From contig DTZQ01000706.1 in NCBI GenBank assembly GCA_012961305.1, positions 1-5,581 of the forward strand: a DNA stretch of 5,581 nt, read 5' to 3'. Position 1 is the first letter of the stretch; every line of letters begins with the position of its first letter. This stretch comes from Armatimonadota bacterium (GTDB lineage Bacteria > Armatimonadota > UBA10988 > DTZQ01). Positions 1-4,585 of the stretch are shown here, one piece after another. Below the pieces are notes generated by a model. The model had not been told where the DNA came from. It saw nothing but the letters and a program-made list of their open reading frames with translations, and searched no databases. The translations under genes were made by a program, and so were the position numbers.

Positions 1-461
1 ATCCACCAAGTAGCATAGGTGCTAAACTTGGTGCCTCGACGGTAATCAAACTTTTTAACCGCGTGCACCAACCCCAAAGTGCCTTCTTGGATGAGGTCAG
101 CCAGGCTCAGATGGCGACCCCGGTATCGCTTGGCAATGGTTACTACCAGGCGCAAGTTGGCCTCAATTAGCTGCCGCTCGGCCTCCACATCTCCCTGAGC
201 CACACGCCGGGCCAATTCGTGTTCTTCCTCCGGCGTGAGCAGTGGGGTTTGGGTTATGTTCCGCAGATACAGATTTACGGAGTCCTCCAAGGAGGAGGAT
301 TCATTCCCTTCCCCTGCGGCCAGGGGTTGCATTTCCTCATTTAATTCGAGCATTTCTCCATCCTCAAAATCCACCAAGGGCAGGAAGCCGTTGTCAACTT
401 CCGACTCCCACCACATTCCTAAATCTTTCTTCTTTTTCAGTTGCTGCTCCGTGAGCACCAT
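1..461 (-). CDS. RNA polymerase sigma-70 family factor, N-terminal part (C-terminus beyond window)
   Basis: Encodes the first 153 residues of a primary-type (group 1 or 2) sigma factor, which directs RNA polymerase to promoters. Translating the minus strand from the ATG at 461 gives an acidic linker (residues 1-58), then sigma region 1.2 (about 60-95, with NLYLRNI and LLTPEEEHELARR). Regions 2.1-2.4 follow: ANLRLVVTIAKRYRGRHLSL at 101-120, DLIQEGTLGLVHAVKKF at 122-138 (core-binding helix), and DYRRGTKFSTYATWW at 139-153, the strand-opening and -10-reading segment. Regions 3 and 4 lie past position 1. There is no long region 1.1, so it is not a textbook RpoD N-terminus. The ATG is preceded by a GAGGGGGTGAG Shine-Dalgarno; an in-frame GTG nine bases upstream would leave no room for one. 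The gene sits behind a long structured leader with a terminator (533-815), suggesting control by attenuation. Family assignment is very secure; the exact sigma group is not. Confidence 0.94.
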   Translation of the reverse strand, partial: MVLTEQQLKKKKDLGMWWESEVDNGFLPLVDFEDGEMLELNEEMQPLAAGEGNESSSLEDSVNLYLRNITQTPLLTPEEEHELARRVAQGDVEAERQLIEANLRLVVTIAKRYRGRHLSLADLIQEGTLGLVHAVKKFDYRRGTKFSTYATWW

Positions 462-532
462 TTTTCTCACCCCCTCTCAAGTGGTCGCTTAAAAGTAGGC
501 TTGCTAAGGGCTGATTGCTGATGGCTCACCTT

Positions 533-572
533 AAAATGAAAAGCCCACCGCCGAACCTCAAGGCGGTGGGCT
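533..572 (-). terminator. Intrinsic terminator within the sigma-factor leader
   Basis: On the minus strand an 11-bp perfect GC-rich stem (572-562 pairing with 552-542, AGCCCACCGCC/GGCGGTGGGCT) with a 9-nt loop is followed by TTTTCATTTT. The plus-strand side has no T-run, so the signal is directional. It lies about 70 nt before the sigma start codon and about 240 nt after the consensus promoter at 822-850. It would therefore either end a small RNA or act as a regulated terminator for the sigma gene. Confidence 0.8.
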
Positions 573-815
573 GCATAACTCTAAAATGACTTCTATGGTG
601 GTCTGCTGTACCCTCCCGCCTTGAGGGCCTCCGGCGCGTTAGTTACGCCACCGGCCATAAGGTGTTCAATCTTATCTGTTCGACAGTGACTAAAGAGTTG
701 GCCCAACTTGACCCCAGTCAGAATGATTTTACCTCCCAATGGCCGGCACCTTTTCCCTTGTTCCGTCCGCAAGCCCCGCATGGCTCTACCCTTTCACTAC
801 ACACTAAGAGCAAAT
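533..815 (-). ncRNA. Structured leader or small RNA upstream of the sigma gene, attenuator-like
   Basis: A transcript from the promoter at 822-850 would start near 815 and run about 280 nt to the terminator. Visible structure includes a hairpin CCGG-UG-GCGU/ACGC-G-CCGG (about 654-631), a stem AGTTG/CAACT (708-696), CTGT-CGA-ACAG (686-676), and a possible long-range pairing of GCCGGCCAT (747-739) with ATGGCCGGT (658-650). CCTCAAGGCGG (626-616) is exactly complementary to CCGCCTTGAGG (566-556), which overlaps the 5' arm and loop of the terminator. The same segment can instead sit in a CCCTC/GAGGG hairpin (627-611). This is antiterminator/anti-antiterminator geometry. I see none of the conserved cores of RNase P RNA, tmRNA, SRP RNA, T-box leaders or the common riboswitches. 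A 62-codon ORF (781-593) lies inside it with only a weak ribosome site, so a short mRNA is the alternative. Confidence 0.5.
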
Positions 816-821
816 ATTTAC

Positions 822-850
822 ATTATACCAGAGATTGGCTGTTCTGTCAA
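822..850 (-). promoter_or_regulatory. Perfect consensus sigma-70 promoter driving the sigma leader
   Basis: Minus-strand TTGACA (850-845), a 17-bp spacer, and TATAAT (827-822) match the housekeeping consensus at all twelve positions with optimal spacing. The expected start is near 815. It points towards the leader RNA and the sigma gene. Confidence 0.88.
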
Positions 851-865
851 CTTATAACGACAGAA
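842..865. promoter_or_regulatory. Inverted repeat over the -35 box, possible operator
   Basis: TTCTGTC (842-848) and GACAGAA (859-865) form a perfect 7-bp dyad separated by 10 bp. One half overlaps the -35 hexamer (845-850) of the promoter that drives the sigma leader, where a bound dimer would block RNA polymerase. The regulator is unknown. The CTGT-N12-ACAG spacing does not match the E. coli LexA box (CTGT-N8-ACAG). Confidence 0.4.
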
Positions 866-935
866 AAATCCTTAGAGTTCCCATTTCACAAAAAATCTTG
901 GGCGAAATTCTCAGCCCGTTTCTGACCCTAAAGGC

Positions 936-964
936 TTGAGTTTTTTCTCCCTTTGTAGTACAAT
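936..964 (+). promoter_or_regulatory. Sigma-70 promoter of the transaldolase gene
   Basis: TTGAGT (936-941), a 17-bp spacer, and TACAAT (959-964) make a near-consensus promoter. It predicts a start near 971 and a leader of about 43 nt before the ATG at 1014. It diverges from the sigma-leader promoter, about 86 bp away. Confidence 0.72.
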
Positions 965-999
965 GATAAACGTTAAGGTGTAACCGGTCAGAATTAAGC

Positions 1000-1005
1000 A
1001 GGAGG
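1000..1005 (+). promoter_or_regulatory. Ribosome binding site of the transaldolase gene
   Basis: AGGAGG lies 8 nt before the ATG at 1014 and fixes that start codon. Confidence 0.85.
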
Positions 1006-1013
1006 AAAAAGGG

Positions 1014-1658
1014 ATGAAATTGTTCCTGGACACGGCGAACCCGGACGAAATCCGGGAGGCCAACAGTTGGGGTATCTTGGACGGGGTGACCACGAACCCC
1101 ACCCACCTCAGCAAAGAGGGGCGGCCCTTCTTAGAACTGATACAGGAAATCTGTTCCATTGTGGAGGGGCCGGTGAGCGTGGAAGCAGTCAGTACGGAGT
1201 GTGAGGGCCTGGTGGAAGAAGCGCGGCAACTGGCGCAAATCAGCCCCAACATTGTGGTCAAAATCCCGACCATCAAGGAAGGCATCAAGGCCCTCAAAAT
1301 CCTCAAAGCCGAGGGCATTGCTACCAATGCCACGTTGATTTTCTCTCCCCTGCAAGCCCTGTTAGTGGCCAAGGCAGGAGCAACCTATTGCAGCCCTTTT
1401 GTGGGTCGGCTGGATTACGTGGGACATGAGGGCCTGGAGTTAGTGCGGCAAATCAAGCAAATCTACGACAACTATGGCTTTCCCACCCAGATTATCGTGG
1501 CCGCCGTGCGCCATCCGGTGCACGTGCTCCATGCGGCCCTGATGGGAGCACACGTAACCACCCTGCGCTTCGACATCTTGGAAATGCTTTTCTCCCACCC
1601 CCTCACCGACACGGGCCTGGCCCAGTTCCTGGCTGACTGGGAAAAGGTGCCGAAGTAG
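1014..1658 (+). CDS. tal: Transaldolase, small TalC/FSA-type
   Basis: A 214-residue cytoplasmic class I aldolase-fold enzyme (single TIM barrel, the usual length for this short subfamily). Such enzymes transfer a dihydroxyacetone unit between sugar phosphates in the non-oxidative pentose phosphate pathway. Visible family signatures are FLDTANPDEI at the N-terminus (Asp6), GVTTNPT (Asn28), VVKIP with the Schiff-base lysine at 83, TNATLIFS (105-111), SPFVGRLDY (127-135), and the C-terminal FSHPLTDTGLAQFLADWEK. Two features favour transaldolase over fructose-6-phosphate aldolase: Phe129 in SPFVGR, where FSA has Tyr, and Glu57 in SVEAVS, where FSA has Gln. It has its own promoter and ribosome site and stands alone on the plus strand, convergent with the minus-strand oxidoreductase cluster. 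Family very sure; substrate range inferred. Confidence 0.95.
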   Translation: MKLFLDTANPDEIREANSWGILDGVTTNPTHLSKEGRPFLELIQEICSIVEGPVSVEAVSTECEGLVEEARQLAQISPNIVVKIPTIKEGIKALKILKAEGIATNATLIFSPLQALLVAKAGATYCSPFVGRLDYVGHEGLELVRQIKQIYDNYGFPTQIIVAAVRHPVHVLHAALMGAHVTTLRFDILEMLFSHPLTDTGLAQFLADWEKVPK

Positions 1659-1681
1659 GGGAATATGTCCCCCGCGACGGC

Positions 1682-1825
1682 TTACACCGCTAAGTACACT
1701 GACCCGCGCCTGTTCCCAGGCTTGTCCGTCAATTCCACCAGCCGACGCAGTTGGGCAGGCGATTTAGTACAGGAGAGGCATGGTCGTTCCTCCTCTGTCC
1801 TCTTTATTTGCCCTATTTCCCTCAC
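1682..1825 (-). CDS. Possible 47-residue ORF coupled to the cupin gene; unknown function
   Basis: A GTG at 1825 overlaps the cupin stop codon as GTGA, the usual sign of translational coupling, and opens a 47-codon frame ending TAA at 1682. The product is polar, has a CLSC pair (Cys16, Cys19) and a helix-like stretch SPAQLRRLVELTDK (22-35). I recognise no family. There is no Shine-Dalgarno for the GTG. A very good AGGAGG (1794-1789) instead precedes an ATG at 1781 in another frame, whose reading stops after five codons (MPLLY). A single +1 shift there would enter the 47-residue frame. It could be a genuine small gene, a gene start broken by an indel, or chance. It is the last candidate cistron of the minus-strand cluster. 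Confidence 0.3.
   Translation of the reverse strand: MREIGQIKRTEEERPCLSCTKSPAQLRRLVELTDKPGNRRGSVYLAV
1789..1794 (-). promoter_or_regulatory. Strong Shine-Dalgarno leading into a five-codon ORF
   Basis: AGGAGG is 7 nt before ATG CCT CTC CTG TAC TAA (1781-1764). A full-strength ribosome site for a five-residue peptide is unexpected. It may mark the original start of a gene now out of frame, or a minicistron. Confidence 0.4.
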
Positions 1826-2157
1826 ACCCGGCGAATGACCAGATATTTGAGGAGCGTGTCGCCGCAGTTGCGCAGGCCGTGAAGGACGTTCTCCGGGCAG
1901 AAGAGGGCCGTGTAGGGGCCGATAACCTGGGTCTCCTCGCCAATGGTTGCTTCGGCGGTGCCCTCCAGCAGGAACATGATTTCCTCCCCGGCGTGCGCGT
2001 GCGGCGGGTGAGCCCGTTCGCCGGGCTTGATGACCGAAACGTGCAGGGCCAGTTCCCGCGCCCCACAGGATGCTTGGTTCACGTAGGGCAGGGAGTAACC
2101 TCGGTCGTGCTCTCGCTTTCGACTCTCATCCCAGGGAATAACGTTGGGGTTGTCCAT
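1822..2157 (-). CDS. Single-domain cupin (Cupin_2 type), metal-binding
   Basis: A 111-residue one-domain cupin, a small beta-barrel that usually holds one divalent metal and acts as an isomerase, a dioxygenase or a ligand-sensing protein. Cupin motif 1 is HPPHAHAGEEIMFLLEG (50-66), with predicted ligands His53, His55 and Glu59. Motif 2 is GPYTALFCPENVLHGLRN (80-97), with the fourth ligand His93. All four ligands are present, so it should be active. There is no signal peptide, so it is cytoplasmic. AAGGAGG precedes the ATG, which follows the oxidoreductase stop by 34 nt, indicating one operon. Beside two sugar-type oxidoreductases it may isomerise or bind a keto-sugar or sugar acid; the substrate cannot be told from sequence. 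Confidence 0.93.
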   Translation of the reverse strand: MDNPNVIPWDESRKREHDRGYSLPYVNQASCGARELALHVSVIKPGERAHPPHAHAGEEIMFLLEGTAEATIGEETQVIGPYTALFCPENVLHGLRNCGDTLLKYLVIRRV

Positions 2158-2191
2158 GGCCGCCTCCTTCCCGTTCTAATGTCCTCTTCGG

Positions 2192-3382
2192 TCACCGCCG
2201 CGGAAACAGCACCTCCACCAGGGCTTCCCATTCCTCCGGCGGATGACCGTGCTCGACCCGGTACTGCTCATGTATTTGGCGTTCGTAGGCGGTCATTTCG
2301 GTCAGGGGGAAGGAAATGGTCCGTCGTCCACTGGTGCCCGATTCCAGCATGGCCAAGTTCATCTCTTGGTCGAGTCGCCCCGCAGCCGCACCGTACTCCG
2401 GTTCGGTGTCGTTGAGTACCGCCTGGGCGATACTCATCAGTTCGTCGGCTATGGCCACCTGTCCCTCAGTTAGCGGACGGTGGCGAAACGGGTTTTCCCA
2501 CCTGATAGTTTGGTCTGGCAGTTCCAATTCGATGTATTGCAGGACTTTTACTCCGTCCACTTCTGCGGTGACTCGACGCGGAGTGTACTTTCTCGCCACG
2601 GCGCCGGTTTGCAATTCCTCCGGCGGGACGACGTACACCTCCTCCCCTACAATGGTGCCCGCACTGCCATCAATCTGGGAGATGCCCGTCTGTCCCCGGC
2701 CCAGGGAACGGGCATGGATGACATTAGAGTAGCACATCAGGGCGGTAACTCCGTTGGCGAAGTCTAAGAAGCCCAGCGTCCACCGCTCCTCCCTGTGATG
2801 CCGCTGCATACGGTCGGTGATGGGCACGATGGGCGTGGTCTGGGAAATGCCCAAGATGGCCATCGGGTCGGCTCCTGCTCGCCGGCGCAGGATGCTCATA
2901 CCGTGGTAACCGCCCTCGTGGAAAATGCGGTAAATCCGGGCTACCTCCCCGATAATGCCAGCCGCAATCACTTCCGACAGGAACCGCTGCTGGGGGGTGC
3001 GGTAGTAGTTTTCCGCTACCTCCAATTTCACCCCGTTGCGCCGTGCCGCCTCTATCATTAAGTCCGCTAAGGGCAAAGTGATGGCAATGGGCGTTTCCAC
3101 CAATTGGTGAACGCCGTGCTCGGAGAGGAAGCAGGAAATCGGATGATGGGCGCCGCTGGGCACCACTACCGCAGCCACGTCAACCTGCTCCTGCGCGACC
3201 AAGTCGCGTACACTGGGGTAGGCATTGACCCCGTACTGCTCCGCGAACCGCCGGGCGGTAGCAGGGTCCGCGTCGCAAATGGCGACGAAATTGAAAACGT
3301 CACTCATTTCGGCGATGACCGGGAGGTACGCCCCGGCCCCGCGCCGTCCGGCCCCCACGAGGGCCAAATTCAACTTGCGCAT
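2192..3382 (-). CDS. Gfo/Idh/MocA-family oxidoreductase, divergent (EKP lysine replaced by Thr)
   Basis: A 396-residue protein of the NAD(P)-dependent sugar/polyol oxidoreductase family. The N-terminal Rossmann fold shows ALVGAGRRGAGAY (7-19) and an acidic end of strand 2 at CDADP (36-40), suggesting NAD(H) preference. The C-terminal alpha/beta domain follows from about 125, with GGYHGMSILRR in the usual histidine-bearing region. The odd point is VETPIAI at 95-101: the family hallmark EKP, whose lysine takes part in catalysis, reads ETP (Thr97). Many relatives differ here, but this may mean altered chemistry or a non-catalytic role. The protein is longer than its neighbour (396 vs 334) because of an extended C-terminal tail. 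The ATG has an AAAGGA site about 8 nt upstream. It is the second gene of the minus-strand cluster, 92 nt after the first. Family sure; substrate unknown. Confidence 0.92.
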   Translation of the reverse strand: MRKLNLALVGAGRRGAGAYLPVIAEMSDVFNFVAICDADPATARRFAEQYGVNAYPSVRDLVAQEQVDVAAVVVPSGAHHPISCFLSEHGVHQLVETPIAITLPLADLMIEAARRNGVKLEVAENYYRTPQQRFLSEVIAAGIIGEVARIYRIFHEGGYHGMSILRRRAGADPMAILGISQTTPIVPITDRMQRHHREERWTLGFLDFANGVTALMCYSNVIHARSLGRGQTGISQIDGSAGTIVGEEVYVVPPEELQTGAVARKYTPRRVTAEVDGVKVLQYIELELPDQTIRWENPFRHRPLTEGQVAIADELMSIAQAVLNDTEPEYGAAAGRLDQEMNLAMLESGTSGRRTISFPLTEMTAYERQIHEQYRVEHGHPPEEWEALVEVLFPRR

Positions 3383-3474
3383 GAAATTGTCCTTTCGGCC
3401 TTCCTTTGGCGATAGGTGACCTCGTCCCGCAGGAACTTGGAAAAGAATTTGGTGGCTTGATTCCAGGTGGTTTA

Positions 3475-4479
3475 TTACCGGTCAGGCACAAGCACTGGGC
3501 GGCCCTGCTGCACGGATTCGAAGGCGGCGATGCATACTGCCGCCACCTGTGCGGCCTCCGCCAGGTTGACCAGGGGTTGAGTGTCCCGTTCAATGGCGTC
3601 CAAGAGGTCCTGTATCAGGGCCACGCGGGGTTCTGTTTCGGCCGGCGGAACGGTTAAAGACTGCCACTGTTGTTGGGTGGTCTCGGTGACAATTAGGTTC
3701 TGGGCAGGATAGGGGGTGTTTAGGTAGGTCCCTCGCGTTCCATAGAGGGCCAGGTAGCGAAAGCCGGGTCGGGCGGCGGCCAAGGTAGTTAGACTTTTCG
3801 CTATCGCTCCCTGCTGGAACTTCAGGATAGCCACAATGCAGTCGTAAACTTCAAAGCCAAAGGGTTCCACACATTTCTTGTTCCCGTAAGCGGTTACCTC
3901 CACCACTCGGTCTCCTATCAGCCAGCAAAGCAGGTCAAGGGGGTGCACTCCCCCACCAGCCACGCCATTATAGGCGGCTCCCAATTGCCCTCGCCAGCCT
4001 TCAGTGAGCAACTCCAAATGGCTGCCAATGTAGTCGCCCTCGGCATAAAACAACTCGCCTAACTCACCCCTTTCGATGTGTCGCTTGAGTTCCTGATAGA
4101 GGGGCAAATAGCGCAATTGGCAACCGTGAGCCACTTTTACCCCTGTGCGGTGAGCCGTTTCCACTAACCGCCGGACATCCTCCCAGGTCGTGGCCAGGGG
4201 TTTCTCGATAAGGACATGTTTACCAGCCTCCATCATGGCCAGGGCCGGCTCCGTGTGCAGGTGGTCAGGGGTACAAATGGACACCACCTGTACATCATCC
4301 CGCGCTGCTACTTCCCGAAAATCGGTCACCCGGTCGGCAATGCCCAGTTCCTCCCCCACCCGTTGCAGTCGCTCCTCTTGTAGGTCGCAAATTACCCGCA
4401 CCTCCGCCCGGCCCGTCGCTCGGTAGTCCAAAATGTGCTGCCGCCCCACGCCCAGGCCAATAACTGCTGCTCCAAACAC
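3475..4479 (-). CDS. Gfo/Idh/MocA-family oxidoreductase, canonical
   Basis: A 334-residue NAD(P)-dependent dehydrogenase of the glucose-fructose oxidoreductase / inositol dehydrogenase / MocA family, typical length. Residues 1-120 form a Rossmann domain with AAVIGLGVGRQH (4-15), the acidic strand-2 end CDLQ (31-34), and VLIEKPLATT with intact Glu92-Lys93-Pro94. The C-terminal domain carries AGGGVHPLDLLCWLIG (174-189), whose His179 and Asp182 fit the family's active-site GGxxxHxxD pattern. It should therefore oxidise a sugar, polyol or their phosphates. The start is GTG at 4479, chosen because AAGGAG lies 6 nt upstream and the Rossmann motif begins directly afterwards. It ends in tandem stops (TAA TAA). 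It leads the minus-strand cluster and is divergent from the secreted phosphodiesterase. Two paralogues of one family in an operon suggest successive oxidation and reduction, or a heteromeric enzyme. Substrate not determinable. Confidence 0.95.
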   Translation of the reverse strand: MFGAAVIGLGVGRQHILDYRATGRAEVRVICDLQEERLQRVGEELGIADRVTDFREVAARDDVQVVSICTPDHLHTEPALAMMEAGKHVLIEKPLATTWEDVRRLVETAHRTGVKVAHGCQLRYLPLYQELKRHIERGELGELFYAEGDYIGSHLELLTEGWRGQLGAAYNGVAGGGVHPLDLLCWLIGDRVVEVTAYGNKKCVEPFGFEVYDCIVAILKFQQGAIAKSLTTLAAARPGFRYLALYGTRGTYLNTPYPAQNLIVTETTQQQWQSLTVPPAETEPRVALIQDLLDAIERDTQPLVNLAEAAQVAAVCIAAFESVQQGRPVLVPDR

Positions 4480-4485
4480 AAGTGT

Positions 4486-4491
4486 CTCCTT
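4486..4491 (-). promoter_or_regulatory. Ribosome binding site fixing the GTG start of the first oxidoreductase
   Basis: Minus-strand AAGGAG is 6 nt before the GTG at 4479. It supports this non-ATG start; the Rossmann glycine motif follows immediately and no better in-frame start is visible. Confidence 0.75.
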
Positions 4492-4511
4492 TTCGCACCC
4501 CCAATATCAGA

Positions 4512-4517
4512 TATAAT
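4512..4517 (+). promoter_or_regulatory. Possible -10 box of the phosphodiesterase gene
   Basis: A perfect TATAAT sits 68 nt before the phosphodiesterase ATG, but the 17-bp-spaced -35 position (4489-4494, CTTTTC) is poor. If used, transcription would start near 4524 and include the hairpin at 4529-4557. No convincing promoter for the divergent oxidoreductase operon was found in this intergenic stretch. Confidence 0.4.
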
Positions 4518-4528
4518 CGCTGGTTCGC

Positions 4529-4557
4529 CTTGGGAGGGGGAATTCCTCCTTGCCAAG
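4529..4557 (+). promoter_or_regulatory. Hairpin in the phosphodiesterase 5' leader
   Basis: CTTGG (4529-4533) pairs with CCAAG (4553-4557), and GAGG pairs with CCTC inside. The stem is interrupted and its loop contains GGGAATT. There is no T-run, so it is not a terminator. It may be an operator dyad between the two divergent genes or an mRNA-stabilising leader stem. Confidence 0.35.
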
Positions 4558-4585
4558 AGGACGAGTTTGTGGTAATCTTAAAAAC

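Noticed and set aside
511..526. CTGATTGCTGATGGCT near-repeat in the sigma upstream region
   Set aside because: Too short and imperfect to call a repeat element or binding site.
533..815. The leader RNA as RNase P RNA, tmRNA, SRP RNA, 6S RNA, a T-box or a cobalamin riboswitch
   Set aside because: None of the conserved cores was found. AGGGAAAAGGTG and CACTGT loosely recall cobalamin elements, but the required 3' core is absent. The length (about 280 nt) is too long for 6S RNA.
900..916. GGGC/GCCC inverted repeat upstream of the transaldolase promoter
   Set aside because: Four base pairs with a 9-nt loop is not distinguishable from background.
1658..1672. Terminator after the transaldolase (GGGGA ATATG TCCCC)
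   Set aside because: Only a 5-bp stem and no T-run on either strand; too weak to call.
1708..1721. GCCTG-TTCC-CAGGC hairpin between the convergent genes
   Set aside because: A short stem with no poly-T on either side; expected by chance at this GC content.
2192..3382. Several long plus-strand open frames opposite the second oxidoreductase
   Set aside because: They are antisense shadows of a strongly supported gene, lack ribosome sites, and have no recognisable domains.
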